From the NCBI GenBank assembly GCA_945871065.1, contig CAMBUL010000007.1, positions 1 to 56,700 on the forward strand: 56,700 bases of DNA, in the 5' to 3' direction. The notes beneath the pieces are model-generated. The model did no database searches and was not told the origin of the DNA. It saw only the letters and a program-made list of their open reading frames with translations. Below, in pieces: positions 35,078 through 44,154 of the stretch. Both the position numbers and the translations under genes were made by a program. Position 1 is the first letter of the stretch. Each line of letters opens with the position of its first letter. This DNA comes from Chthoniobacter flavus. GTDB taxonomy: Bacteria > Verrucomicrobiota > Verrucomicrobiia > Chthoniobacterales > JACTMZ01.

Positions 35078-35731
35078 TCAGGCAGCCTGCGACTCGCCCC
35101 GGTGCGCCAGCTTCCGCTTTTTGCCGCGCTTGGGCCGAACCGTGGTTTCCGATTTGTGGCAAGCCACGATAAACATGGGGGGAATGCTGGCCAAAAAATA
35201 CTCCACCTCATGGGCGGCATACATCTTGGTGTGCCCCTTCAACTCCGGGGTCACTTGGTAAACAATGAACTGGCCATCCGGGGTCAGGCCGTCGTGCACC
35301 TCGTGCAGGATCTCTTTTTTCTTTTTCGGATCGAGGTAGCTGAATGGTATCCCTGAGATCACGTAGTCGGCCTCGCTGAAGCCCAATTTGTGCAACTCGG
35401 TTCGGAAGCTGGCGGCGTCCTGCTCGTAAATGAGCACACGATCATCGTCCCGAAACTGCTCGCGCAAATGCTCGGCCAGATGGCTATCCAACTCGAAGGC
35501 GAGGAGCTTGGCGTCCGGAGCCAAGCGCTTGGCCAGCTCCCGGGTGTAGCATCCCTCCCCCGCACCGAATTCCACGAAGACCCGCGCCTTGGCGAAATCC
35601 ATCTTGTCCAAGACCCGGCGGACGAGCCCCTTGGAACTGGGGAGGACATAGGCCACCTGAAGCGGACGGGCCAGAAACCGGCGGAAGAGGATGGCGCTCA
35701 TGCGAGAGCCCATGCTAGGAGTCGAAGCCAT
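35078..35731 (-). CDS. Class I SAM-dependent methyltransferase (phospholipid methyltransferase-like)
   Basis: A 217-aa Rossmann-fold methyltransferase with SAM motif I VEFGAGEGCYTREL (about 53-66), an acidic motif II (FELDSH) and a SGIPFS motif IV. The YVLPSSKGLVRRV leader is typical of PmtA/RsmA-like phospholipid N-methyltransferases (COG3963). The C-terminus is very basic (RPKRGKKRKLAH). The substrate is unproved; phosphatidylethanolamine is a reasonable guess. It is convergent with mdh and divergent from the APC permease (33-bp gap). An internal start at MSAILFRR (residue 11) is possible. Confidence 0.8.
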   Translation of the reverse strand: MASTPSMGSRMSAILFRRFLARPLQVAYVLPSSKGLVRRVLDKMDFAKARVFVEFGAGEGCYTRELAKRLAPDAKLLAFELDSHLAEHLREQFRDDDRVLIYEQDAASFRTELHKLGFSEADYVISGIPFSYLDPKKKKEILHEVHDGLTPDGQFIVYQVTPELKGHTKMYAAHEVEYFLASIPPMFIVACHKSETTVRPKRGKKRKLAHRGESQAA

Positions 35732-35764
35732 GCCGAATCAAGCGCAAGGTGACCCTCCCGGCCC

Positions 35765-37066
35765 ATGACGGCGCCACGCACCGTCGGATTGGCCACCTGC
35801 ACCGCACTCGTCGTGGCCAACATGGTCGGCACCGGCATCTTCACCAGCCTCGGTTTCCAGGTCGGCGAAATTCCCTCGCGCCCAGCGATCATGGTCCTCT
35901 GGGGCCTCGGGGGCGTCCTCGCCTTGTGTGGGGCTCTATGCTATGCCGAACTCTCGGCCGCGCTCCCGCGCTCCGGTGGTGAATACCATTTTCTCGGGAA
36001 AATTTACCATCCCGCCCTCGGCTTTATGGCTGGCATGGTGTCCATCTTGGTCGGCTTCGCCGCCCCGATGGCCTTGAGCGCTTTGGCCTTTGGATCGTAT
36101 TTGCACGGGCTTTTTCCGGGAGTCCAGCCTCTTGCGGCCTCCGTCGCGGTGGTTGTTCTGGTCACTCTGGTACACCTGCACGACCTGCGGCTGAGCAGCG
36201 TGTTCCAAATTTTTTTCACCGGGCTGAAAATCGCGCTCGTTCTCTTTCTTATCGCGGCTTTCTTCAACGCACCCGCTTCGACTCCCTCCGCCGCCGCGCC
36301 GTGGACCGACTACATGCTGACCGCGCCTTTCGCCGTCTCACTCATGTTCACGCTCTACGCCTATACCGGATGGAATGCCGCGACTTATATCTTGGGTGAA
36401 GTCCGCACCCCGGGTCGGATCATTCCCCTAGCCCTGACGGCGGGCACGCTAGCCGTCATGGCCCTTTACCTCGGTCTCAATGCCGCTTTTCTTCATGCCG
36501 CTCCGGCCGGGGCGCTCGCCGGACAACTCAACGTGGCGCAAGTCGCCGCCCAGGCCGTCTTCGGCCAAGGCGGAGGACGCTTGGTCGCCGGCATTATCGC
36601 GCTCGGCCTCATTTCGGCCATCAGCGCCATGGCCTGGGCCGGACCCCGTGTCGCCATGGTCATCGGCGAGGACTACCCGCGCGCTTTCGGTTGGTTGCGC
36701 TGGCGCACTGCGACCGGCATCCCCGCTGCGGCAGTGCTCGGGCAAAGCCTGCTCACGCTCCTGCTGCTGCTCACCTCGGCCTTCGAGCAGGTGCTCGTCT
36801 ACACACAGTTTTCCCTTTTGGCGTGCAGCTTTCTCACGGTGTCGGGCGTCATCGTCTACCGCTTCACGCAGCCGGATTTACCCCGCCCTTTCCGCGTGCC
36901 TTTTTATCCCCTCACCCCGCTGCTCTTTCTCGCGATCAGCGCGTTTGCCATTATTTACACCGCAGCGGCAAAACCGATCGAGGCCCTCTTCGGCGCCCTT
37001 ACCCTGCTGGGCGGATTGGGGGTTTACGCCGCGGTCTCCAAAGGCGAAAATCGACACGGGTCATGA
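35765..37066 (+). CDS. APC-family amino acid permease
   Basis: A 433-aa polytopic inner-membrane transporter with about 12 helices. It shows the APC signature NMVGTGIFTSLGF in TM1, an ALCYAELSAALPRSGGEYHF block between TM2 and TM3, and WNAATYILGEVRTPGR after TM6. Substrate unknown; APC members carry amino acids or polyamines. Its stop overlaps the start of the next gene (ATGA), indicating coupling to a secreted protein of unknown function. Confidence 0.9.
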   Translation: MTAPRTVGLATCTALVVANMVGTGIFTSLGFQVGEIPSRPAIMVLWGLGGVLALCGALCYAELSAALPRSGGEYHFLGKIYHPALGFMAGMVSILVGFAAPMALSALAFGSYLHGLFPGVQPLAASVAVVVLVTLVHLHDLRLSSVFQIFFTGLKIALVLFLIAAFFNAPASTPSAAAPWTDYMLTAPFAVSLMFTLYAYTGWNAATYILGEVRTPGRIIPLALTAGTLAVMALYLGLNAAFLHAAPAGALAGQLNVAQVAAQAVFGQGGGRLVAGIIALGLISAISAMAWAGPRVAMVIGEDYPRAFGWLRWRTATGIPAAAVLGQSLLTLLLLLTSAFEQVLVYTQFSLLACSFLTVSGVIVYRFTQPDLPRPFRVPFYPLTPLLFLAISAFAIIYTAAAKPIEALFGALTLLGGLGVYAAVSKGENRHGS

Positions 37067-38181
37067 AGTGTTTCCACCTGCTGCTTGCGCTGGCTCTCCC
37101 GGTGACAACAGCTTCGGCTTTCTCGCCCACCGAATTGGGCGCCTTTCTGGCCGGGCGCCAACTCCCCGCCGCAAGCCCCCTCGCCGCACTGCAGGACTCC
37201 CCCGAATACCGCCAGCACGCCCGCGAATACGCTGCGCAATGGTATCGCTACGACGACCTCTATTTCGCGCCCATGCGATCGTGGTCGGCCAGCGAACTCG
37301 TCCCGCGCATCGGAACCACGTCACAGGTCACTTACCTCTTCGGCGGACCAGATTTGATCAGCGCGTTGGGCCTTTTCCCGGCGGCACGACTGTATGCCTT
37401 GGGTGGACTCGAACCGGTCGGCAAGCTAGGCAACCCCCTCAGCCTGAGCCCCGGAGAACTCCACGCCAGCCTCGCCATGCTGCGCAAATCGACCGAAGTG
37501 ATCATGAATTTCAGCCATTTCATCACCAAAGATATGAAAACCGAATTGGCCAGTTCGCATTTTCAGGGAGTCTTTCCCATTATGCTCGTCTTTCTTTCCT
37601 TCACCGATGCACGCATCGATTCGGCCGAGAGATTGACCCTGCAATGCGACGGATCCCTCGTCCCGGGCGAGTCCGCCGGAGGCCAACCTGCCCTGCGCAT
37701 CGTCTTCCGCGCGTCACCCGGATCGCCTCCGGCGGAGGTGGTTTATTTGCAGGCCAATCTGGCCGACAGCGCGCTCGAAACGAACCCTGCCGTCTTCCAA
37801 TGGCTCGCCTCCCGCGGGTCGTCCACCGGCTACCTCAAAGCGGCTTCTTACCTCCCGCATTCCGGCGGTTTTACCCGGGTGCGCGACTTTCTCCTCGGAC
37901 ACTGCCGGGCCATCGTACAGGACGACTCGGGCATTCCGCTCTCCGTGCTTCGCGAGCGGGATTGGCAGGTTGTCTTCTTCGGCAACTACACCACCCCACT
38001 GGATATTTTTGCCCAATACGATCAACCTGCTCTGCGGGCCGCTTACTCCGACGGCGCAAGGTTCAACCTGCCCTTCGGTTTCGGCTACCGCTGGCAACGC
38101 GGCGAGTCCACCCTGTTGCTCGCCCTGCCTCCCGACAATGCGCCGCGCGCTCTTCCGGTGGCACCTCGCACCGGCTACTGA
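37063..38181 (+). CDS. Secreted protein of unknown function
   Basis: A 372-aa product with a signal peptide (MKCFHLLLALALPVTTASA, cleavage near 19). The mature part contains an aromatic-rich SAQWYRYDDLYFAP-like region (about 57-72) and a FGGPDLISALGLFP segment; a similar motif (hydrophobic-FGGPD-hydrophobic) occurs in several uncharacterised exported proteins. The family is not recognised. The start overlaps the permease stop by 4 bp, so it is translated with that transporter. The 3' end overlaps the convergent serine-hydrolase gene by 7 bp. Confidence 0.7.
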   Translation: MKCFHLLLALALPVTTASAFSPTELGAFLAGRQLPAASPLAALQDSPEYRQHAREYAAQWYRYDDLYFAPMRSWSASELVPRIGTTSQVTYLFGGPDLISALGLFPAARLYALGGLEPVGKLGNPLSLSPGELHASLAMLRKSTEVIMNFSHFITKDMKTELASSHFQGVFPIMLVFLSFTDARIDSAERLTLQCDGSLVPGESAGGQPALRIVFRASPGSPPAEVVYLQANLADSALETNPAVFQWLASRGSSTGYLKAASYLPHSGGFTRVRDFLLGHCRAIVQDDSGIPLSVLRERDWQVVFFGNYTTPLDIFAQYDQPALRAAYSDGARFNLPFGFGYRWQRGESTLLLALPPDNAPRALPVAPRTGY

Positions 38182-39149
38182 CCGAACAAACAGCGCAGAA
38201 ATTCCGCATCGGAAAACCCGCGTCCACGACCCAGACGCACTACGGTCATGCGACGGGAAGGAATGATATAAACCCGCTGGCCGTATGTTCCGATCATGGC
38301 GAGCAAATCTTGCGGGGCGGACCGGCTCAGGCAGGCGGTGGCCCAATACTCCGGGGCTTTGGTTTTCCCCAATGATGATTCGATGTCGATCTCACGGGCG
38401 CCGGGACGTCCGGCAGCCCGGTTAAGCCAGAAGCCTAGCGCATACATCCGGTTTGCCGCAGTCCCGGCGGTAAGCAAGTTCCTCACCTCGGCCGGCCAGC
38501 GCGCGCGGCCCATTCCGATGAGAACCTCCCGCCCGGCCGGGAGAAGGTCGCGCGCGCCCATGCGGGCGCCGGTCGAGAAAAACAGCGTGCCGCCACCGTC
38601 GCGCCGCCAGCGCGCCACAACCCGGGCGTTCGCGCCCGGGACAAACTTGCGCAACCATGACTCGAGGGTTGTTCCGCGGCTCAGGCGGATTTCCTCGGCC
38701 AGCACCTCCCAATGGGACGGACCGTAGGCAAACTCGCCATGTCCGTAGCTTTTCAGCCCTTCCAAGACCGGACCTTTGTCTTGGAGCCCTTGCCCGTAAA
38801 ATGCGCGGTGCGCCGGGGGCAGTCCCGAAGTCTGGTTGAGAAGATCGGCGAGTGACACCCCTCGTGCGGCGGGGTGGGCCGCGGATTGGCTGAGAGAGAG
38901 CCCGCCCGTCTTGACGTCACGAAAAACACCGATCGAGACCAGGCTCTTTGTGATGCTGAACACGGGCGGCGACAGGCCGTCCGGCGTTCCCCGCTCATAG
39001 ACGACGCGCCCGTCGCTCCAGACCAGCAGCGAAACTTCGCCGTGTGCCGCAGAGCAAGCTGCGGCCCGCGCCAAGGCCGCATCGTCCGCACCGAGCACCG
39101 GCGCGGCCAGACACGCCACCGCCACGATAGGACCAACCACACGCATCAT
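38175..39149 (-). CDS. Serine hydrolase, beta-lactamase/DD-peptidase-like
   Basis: A 324-aa exported protein with a signal peptide (to about residue 20). Its penicillin-binding-like fold has SITK as the SxxK nucleophile motif (about 66-69) and YGPSHWEV as the tyrosine motif. A third HTG/KTG-like element is not clear. Such class C-like hydrolases include esterases and D-aminopeptidases; antibiotic hydrolysis cannot be inferred. It is the last gene of a five-gene minus-strand run, overlapping recR by 4 bp. Confidence 0.8.
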   Translation of the reverse strand: MMRVVGPIVAVACLAAPVLGADDAALARAAACSAAHGEVSLLVWSDGRVVYERGTPDGLSPPVFSITKSLVSIGVFRDVKTGGLSLSQSAAHPAARGVSLADLLNQTSGLPPAHRAFYGQGLQDKGPVLEGLKSYGHGEFAYGPSHWEVLAEEIRLSRGTTLESWLRKFVPGANARVVARWRRDGGGTLFFSTGARMGARDLLPAGREVLIGMGRARWPAEVRNLLTAGTAANRMYALGFWLNRAAGRPGAREIDIESSLGKTKAPEYWATACLSRSAPQDLLAMIGTYGQRVYIIPSRRMTVVRLGRGRGFSDAEFLRCLFGQ

Positions 39150-39754
39150 CCGCCGCCAGCCCTGTGACGCCCTGCCATGGCACGCGCCAAAGTCAGTTCG
39201 TCGGCATGCTCCAACCCGCCCCCGGCCGGCATTCCTTGCGCCAGCCGTGACACCCTCACACCCTGCGGCGAGAGCAAATCCGAGAGGTAATTCGCGGTGG
39301 CCTCGCCTTCAACATCGGTACTCAGGGCGAGGATCACCTCGGTGAATACTCCCCGCTCCAAGCGAGAGGTCAACTCCACCAGACGCAAATCCTCCGGTCC
39401 CACGTGCTCGAGCGGCGAAAGGCGCCCGCCCAGAGCGTGATAAAGACCACGGAAAGCACCGGAACGCTCGATCGGTAAAATGTCCGTAGCCCGTTCGACC
39501 ACGCAGAGCAAATCCTCGCGGTCGTGGTCCAGACAAATGACGCATTTTTCTTCGACCGCAAAAAAACCGCATGCCGCACACTGGCGGACTCCGTCGCGCG
39601 CCCCAGCCAAAGCATCGGCCAGCGCAGTAGGTCGCTCACCATCGTCAAGGAGCCAAAGCGCCATACGCTCCGCGCTGCGCGGACCGACCCCCGGCAACCG
39701 CCGCAACTCGCGCACCAGAGCCGCGAAAGGGCCGGGGTAATCAGCCGCCCTCAC
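39146..39754 (-). CDS. recR: Recombination mediator RecR
   Basis: Acts with RecO/RecF to load RecA at gaps. The 202-aa product has the helix-hairpin-helix region LRRLPGVGPRSAERMA, a C4 zinc finger (CAACGFFAVEEKCVIC) and a Toprim domain (VVERATDILPIERSG through LSTDVEGEATANYL). Length is typical (about 200). Its start overlaps the pseudo-cyclase membrane protein's stop by 4 bp and its stop overlaps the serine hydrolase start. dnaX and ybaB, common neighbours elsewhere, are absent here. Confidence 0.95.
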   Translation of the reverse strand: MRAADYPGPFAALVRELRRLPGVGPRSAERMALWLLDDGERPTALADALAGARDGVRQCAACGFFAVEEKCVICLDHDREDLLCVVERATDILPIERSGAFRGLYHALGGRLSPLEHVGPEDLRLVELTSRLERGVFTEVILALSTDVEGEATANYLSDLLSPQGVRVSRLAQGMPAGGGLEHADELTLARAMAGRHRAGGG

Positions 39755-40899
39755 AAGCCGGAAGCTGTCCGCCGCGCTGCCGCGCTGCGCAGGGCAAAGA
39801 TCCGCGCAGGCGCATCGTCCCGCTCGCGGGCCAAAGCTCCGAAGGCGTTCTCCGCCTCAGCCCAACGCCCCTCCCAGAAAGAGTCCCACGCACGGTCCCA
39901 AGGCGCGCCCTCCCTGTCGTCCTCCGCCACTGGACCGGTTACCTCGTGCAACAAAACGCGTTCCCCTTCGAAATCCCACCAAGCCATCCGCCGCGACTTC
40001 CACCCTGCGGCCACTTCCGCGGCCAGCGCCTCTTCGACCAGCAGACCCGCCGCATAACCGCGTGCCGCCGCCGCCATGCGGCGCGCCCGGCGCAGAGGGG
40101 TTCCTCCCACCGTCCACCGCACTTCCGCCGGAAAATTCCCGACACCCGAGACACATTCTCCGCGCGAGAGTGCGGCGCAACCACCCGCCTGCTTGACCCA
40201 AGCCCACAGGACGCGGACTAATTCCTCGGTAGGCGCCGGCTGCCCCCAAAGGCCAAAGGCAAAAAGGGCACCCTCGCCATCGCAGCGCTCAAGGTACCCT
40301 CCCGCTTGATGAAAATGCCTCGCGGCACGGTAGGCCAACTCCGACTTTTCCTTCCAAGCGGCATGTTCGCCCTCCGGATGCCCCGGCCAGAGAATCTCAG
40401 CCAAAGCAAGAATCTCGCCTCTCGGACCGTCCTCCAAATGATGCTCGTCCATGTGCGAGTGCAGGAATTCCGGACTGACCCGCCCCCCCACCAGCGACCG
40501 CCAGCGCGCGCGCCGCGAACCCGCGGGGGTGAAGGAGAAAGCCAACGCTCCCGCTCCGGCCAAACCCGCGGCGGTCATTGGCACGAGCGGACTCGCGACA
40601 TAGCCGTAAAGCCCCGCCAGCCAAATCCCGCCGCCCAAGAGCCAAAGGGTGGCCAGCCAGATAAGAACCTTGAGGCCGCGCCGTGGAATATCGACCACGC
40701 ACCAAGCAACCCATAGCGCCAGGAAAACCGCCAAAATGGCCTCGCCCCGCGGGTTGGCCACAGGCGGTCGCCATCCCGGCCACCCCGGCAACATGGGTGC
40801 CCACAGCAGGGGCAAGGCCAGCACAATGGCGACCAGTGCGCAAATCAGCGCAGCTTTAAGATGCAGGGCCGGCACGTTTTTCATCAGATGAATCATCAC
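39751..40899 (-). CDS. Membrane protein with degenerate class III nucleotide cyclase-like domain
   Basis: A 382-aa protein with four hydrophobic segments (about 12-35, 53-70, 77-100, 103-123) and a cytoplasmic domain. The domain follows the order of class III adenylate cyclases: GGRVSPEFL (about 138), EILALAEIL where FADI would be, CDGEGALFAFGLWG where GDAIMAVFG would be, and CVSGVGNFPAEVRWTVGG where GEVVVGNIG...YTVIGD would be. The metal-binding Asp residues are lost or replaced (Glu at the first site, Gly-Glu at the second). It is therefore probably inactive, perhaps a sensor. The C-terminal ~60 residues are helical. The cyclase reading is inference from motif order. The gene overlaps the ClpX-like gene by 44 bp. 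Confidence 0.6.
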   Translation of the reverse strand: MMIHLMKNVPALHLKAALICALVAIVLALPLLWAPMLPGWPGWRPPVANPRGEAILAVFLALWVAWCVVDIPRRGLKVLIWLATLWLLGGGIWLAGLYGYVASPLVPMTAAGLAGAGALAFSFTPAGSRRARWRSLVGGRVSPEFLHSHMDEHHLEDGPRGEILALAEILWPGHPEGEHAAWKEKSELAYRAARHFHQAGGYLERCDGEGALFAFGLWGQPAPTEELVRVLWAWVKQAGGCAALSRGECVSGVGNFPAEVRWTVGGTPLRRARRMAAAARGYAAGLLVEEALAAEVAAGWKSRRMAWWDFEGERVLLHEVTGPVAEDDREGAPWDRAWDSFWEGRWAEAENAFGALARERDDAPARIFALRSAAARRTASGL

Positions 40900-42433
40900 G
40901 ATACGCGCGCACCACCAGATCGCTCAAGAACTTGTCGGGCGACTCCACCGCTTCGCGCGAAAGCAAAAGCGGGCGGCCGGCGGTCGGACACTTCACCAGG
41001 CGCAACCCGAATTCGTAGTCTTTGAACAAGTCCGCGCACAATTCGCGCACCGGCCTCTGACCATTCACCGCCATCTTGACGAGGAGGTCAAGGGCTTCGG
41101 GTGCGAATTTCAAAGACAAACCTTGCGACTGCCCGAGACGCTCGGCGAACTCTTCCGCGCTGCGCCGCAAAACGCGCAGACGCTCGTCTTGACCGCTGGA
41201 CCGCAGCTGCGCCAAGCGCTCGGCCGGCCGCTCGATGAGGTCCAAATCGATGCGCAGCGACGTCGTGCCGGAGCCGGGTAGCTCGAATTTGAAGTCGCGC
41301 AGCAGGCGCTCGCACACCGTGAGCAAACCCCGTGCCCCAGTCCCTTCCTCCGCGGCGAGTGCGGCAATACGATCAAGCGCCGCATCGTCAAAAACCGCCT
41401 CGATCCCGAAAGCCAGAAAAGCACGTTCGTACTGGCGGAGCACGCTGCCCTCGGACTCGGACAAAATTTTACGCAGGTCGGCCGCGGTCAATTCCTCGCA
41501 GGCCACGCGCACCGGAAGACGTCCGACAAATTCCGCCTCCATCCCGTATTCGATCAGATCGGCCGTGGTCACCCCATGCTGCCAAGCCCGGTCCTCCGCC
41601 GGACCCGCCGGCGCGGCAAAACCGATCTGCGCCTGCTTGCGCCGCTTCTCCACGATCTCCTTCAGTCGCGGAAAGGCTCCGCTCACGATGAAAAGGATGC
41701 TCCGCGTATTGACCGCCTGCCGACCGGGCTTGCTCCCGCGCTGCAATTCCATCACCGCCTGCATCTGGCCCGCCAGATCCATCGGGTTGCGCAGCGGCAC
41801 TTCCGTTTCCTCCATCAACTTGAGCAACGCGGTCTGCACCCCGCGCCCGCTCACATCCCGCCCGATCATGTTGCCGGACGTCGCAATTTTGTCGACCTCG
41901 TCGATGTAAACAATGCCGTGCTCCGCGCGCTCGGTATCGCCATCGGCCTTTTGCACCAGTTCGCGCACCAAGTCCTCGACATCGCCGCCCACGTAGCCTG
42001 TCTCGCTGAATTTTGTCGCGTCGGCCTTGACGAAGGGGACACCGATCAATTCCGCGATGTGCCGCACAAGGTAGGTTTTGCCCACACCGGTCGGACCGGT
42101 AACGACCACGTTCTGCTTGGCATATTCGACCGGCGCCGTCTCGCCGCGCCGGGCGCGCTCACGCAGAAATTTCGCGTGGTTGTAATGGTCGCATACCGCA
42201 ATGGAGAGCACCTTTTTCGCTTCGTCCTGTTTGATGACATAACGGTCGAGGTGTTCCTTGATCTCGCGCGGCGTAAGATGAAAATTGAAGACGTCATCCG
42301 TGTCACCCGCCACCGGCTCGGGTCCGCCCGCCGGCTCGGAGGCCGGAGAGGCCGGTTGTTGGAAGGCGGTTTGCAGAAAGGCTTGCAGGCGCCGTTGCAA
42401 TTCGTCGGGCCCGGGAAGATTGGGTTCGCTCAC
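40856..42433 (-). CDS. ClpX-like AAA+ unfoldase without the zinc-binding domain
   Basis: A 525-aa AAA+ ATPase closely following ClpX: Walker A GPTGVGKT (113-120), pore loop GYVG (146-149) within SETGYVGGDVEDLVREL, Walker B IDE (177-179), a ClpP-docking-like IGF (270-272) and a sensor-2 region. The normal N-terminal C4 zinc-binding domain is replaced by about 45 Pro/Gln-rich residues. The C-terminal region is longer than in ClpX (about 425 aa) with a long helical insert and a terminal extension. It may feed ClpP or act as a remodeller. It lies between the kinase and the pseudo-cyclase genes. Confidence 0.8.
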   Translation of the reverse strand: MSEPNLPGPDELQRRLQAFLQTAFQQPASPASEPAGGPEPVAGDTDDVFNFHLTPREIKEHLDRYVIKQDEAKKVLSIAVCDHYNHAKFLRERARRGETAPVEYAKQNVVVTGPTGVGKTYLVRHIAELIGVPFVKADATKFSETGYVGGDVEDLVRELVQKADGDTERAEHGIVYIDEVDKIATSGNMIGRDVSGRGVQTALLKLMEETEVPLRNPMDLAGQMQAVMELQRGSKPGRQAVNTRSILFIVSGAFPRLKEIVEKRRKQAQIGFAAPAGPAEDRAWQHGVTTADLIEYGMEAEFVGRLPVRVACEELTAADLRKILSESEGSVLRQYERAFLAFGIEAVFDDAALDRIAALAAEEGTGARGLLTVCERLLRDFKFELPGSGTTSLRIDLDLIERPAERLAQLRSSGQDERLRVLRRSAEEFAERLGQSQGLSLKFAPEALDLLVKMAVNGQRPVRELCADLFKDYEFGLRLVKCPTAGRPLLLSREAVESPDKFLSDLVVRAYRDDSSDEKRAGPAS

Positions 42434-42472
42434 CCCGCCATCTTAGCCGCGGCCGGCCCGGGCGCAAACCCG

Positions 42473-44146
42473 CTAGCCTCCCGAGACGAGCTTCTCGGCG
42501 ACCCGCCGGTAACTACTCCAACCCTCCACCTCTGGGGCGGGGTCAATCTCGAGAAACCGGGCCAAAAGACGATCGGCCTCCTCCTTGTTCCCCAGCGACC
42601 AGTCCGTCACACCGGCCACGAAAAAGACCAGCGATCCGACTCCCGTGACGGGATACCTCGCCAAATCGTCAAGGAGCAGAGGTTCGGTGCGCAAACCGAA
42701 CCCGGCAGAATCGAGAAACATGTTGGCCAGTTCACGGTCCTCTACCCGGTCGGAATACAACCCCGCCTGGGCAAGCGACCTCCACTGTTCCTGGGCCGCA
42801 CCGGGATCCCCGTTCAGGGCGCAGGCCAGGGCGAGGTTGAAAGCCGCCCATTGGGCACGCGCACTGCGCGGCAAGGCGGCCGAAGCCGCTTTCCGAAAAT
42901 CGTCCTGGGCACCACCAAGGTCTCCAGCCACCAAGGCCCCGAGGCCGGCAGCCATCGGATCGGGGGCCATTTCCTGCCGCCCGCTCATCATCGCCCCGCG
43001 CAGCGCGGTAATCTCCGGGCGCCCGCTGGTCAGGAAGAGCCCGGCCCCCACCACGAGAAGGAGCAAAGCGGCAGCGACCGAAATCAAAGTCACATACAGC
43101 TTGGTGCGATTGGTCTCCACCTTGACCACGTCCCGCTTGGCTCCGGCCGGGCGGCCCGCCCGCTCGAGGACCTTGGCGCGGGCAAACTCAAGGTGCTCGA
43201 TCAGTTCGGGATAGGACGCGTAGCGGTCGTCGGGATTTTTCTCCAGCATGCGGTTGATCGCGTAGGCCGTCTCCGGCGAAACATCCGGGGCGAAGGCCTC
43301 GAGACTTACCGGCTGGCTTTTGATTTGCTTGAGTGCAACCAGGCTCGCGCTCTCCGCCTCGAAAGGCGGACGGCCCGCGATGGCGTGAAAGAGCGTGCCT
43401 CCAAGACTGTAGATGTCGCTGCGGAAATCCTCCGGCTCGTAGTTCAACCGCTCGGGCGCGATGTAGTAAGGCGTGCCCCAAATTTCCCCCCGGGCCCCCG
43501 CTTCGTCCTCCAGCAGGCGGGCCAGACCGAAATCCACAATCTTCGTGGTGTGGGCGTCGGAAAAAAGGATGTTGCCGGGTTTGACATCGCGGTGAATCAG
43601 CCCCTTCTCCGAAGCGGCCTCCAATCCCTGCGCGATTTGCGCGCCGATTTCGAGCACCTGCGCTTCCGATACCCTGGTCTGGATGGCCATGAGGTCATCC
43701 AGCGATCCCTTCTCGACCAATTCCATCGCGAGATAAAATTGTCCGGACGCCTCGCCGAAGGAAAAAACGCGCACCGCGTGCGGATGGTTGACCGAGGCGG
43801 TCACGCGCGCCTCTTGCTCGAGTTTGGCCCGCTCTTCCTCGCTCGCGCTCATCTCGCGCCGCAGCACCTTGAGCGCGACCATGCGGGCGAGCGTGTGGTC
43901 GTAGGCCTTGAAGACCGAGCCCATGCCGCCCTGACCGATCAGCCCGATGAGTTCGAAGTTGTTGAAGACGCGGCGTGCGGCCAATCCCTCCCCGCAATGG
44001 GGACAAAAGATGGGGGCAAGGGGTAGTTCGTCGGTGACATCGATGGAACCGCCGCAGGACGGGCAGCTCTCGATCAGCGCGGGGAAGGTGGGTTCTTCCA
44101 CACGGCAAACCTTGCGCGGCGGCGGCGGAACGTCCAGCGTTTCCAC
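42473..44146 (-). CDS. Ser/Thr protein kinase with N-terminal zinc ribbon, membrane anchored
   Basis: A 557-aa Hanks-type kinase. A zinc ribbon with CPSCG (Cys28/31) and CPHCG (Cys48/51) is followed by the kinase domain (about 63-330): Gly loop GQGGMGSVF, LKVLRREM Lys, HRDVKPGN catalytic loop, DFGLAR and APERL. A transmembrane segment (about 352-371) precedes an extracytoplasmic TPR-like domain. All catalytic residues are intact. It is first in a minus-strand run and starts 8 bp from the divergent rluD start. Confidence 0.9.
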   Translation of the reverse strand: METLDVPPPPRKVCRVEEPTFPALIESCPSCGGSIDVTDELPLAPIFCPHCGEGLAARRVFNNFELIGLIGQGGMGSVFKAYDHTLARMVALKVLRREMSASEEERAKLEQEARVTASVNHPHAVRVFSFGEASGQFYLAMELVEKGSLDDLMAIQTRVSEAQVLEIGAQIAQGLEAASEKGLIHRDVKPGNILFSDAHTTKIVDFGLARLLEDEAGARGEIWGTPYYIAPERLNYEPEDFRSDIYSLGGTLFHAIAGRPPFEAESASLVALKQIKSQPVSLEAFAPDVSPETAYAINRMLEKNPDDRYASYPELIEHLEFARAKVLERAGRPAGAKRDVVKVETNRTKLYVTLISVAAALLLLVVGAGLFLTSGRPEITALRGAMMSGRQEMAPDPMAAGLGALVAGDLGGAQDDFRKAASAALPRSARAQWAAFNLALACALNGDPGAAQEQWRSLAQAGLYSDRVEDRELANMFLDSAGFGLRTEPLLLDDLARYPVTGVGSLVFFVAGVTDWSLGNKEEADRLLARFLEIDPAPEVEGWSSYRRVAEKLVSGG

Positions 44147-44154
44147 CGGAACCC

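Noticed and set aside
38175-39149. Antibiotic-resistance beta-lactamase
   Set aside because: Only the SxxK and Tyr motifs common to many serine hydrolases are visible; no evidence for beta-lactam hydrolysis.
41576-44026. 816-codon plus-strand open frame opposite the ClpX-like and kinase genes
   Set aside because: It spans two well-supported minus-strand genes with complete catalytic motifs; its own product shows no family feature.
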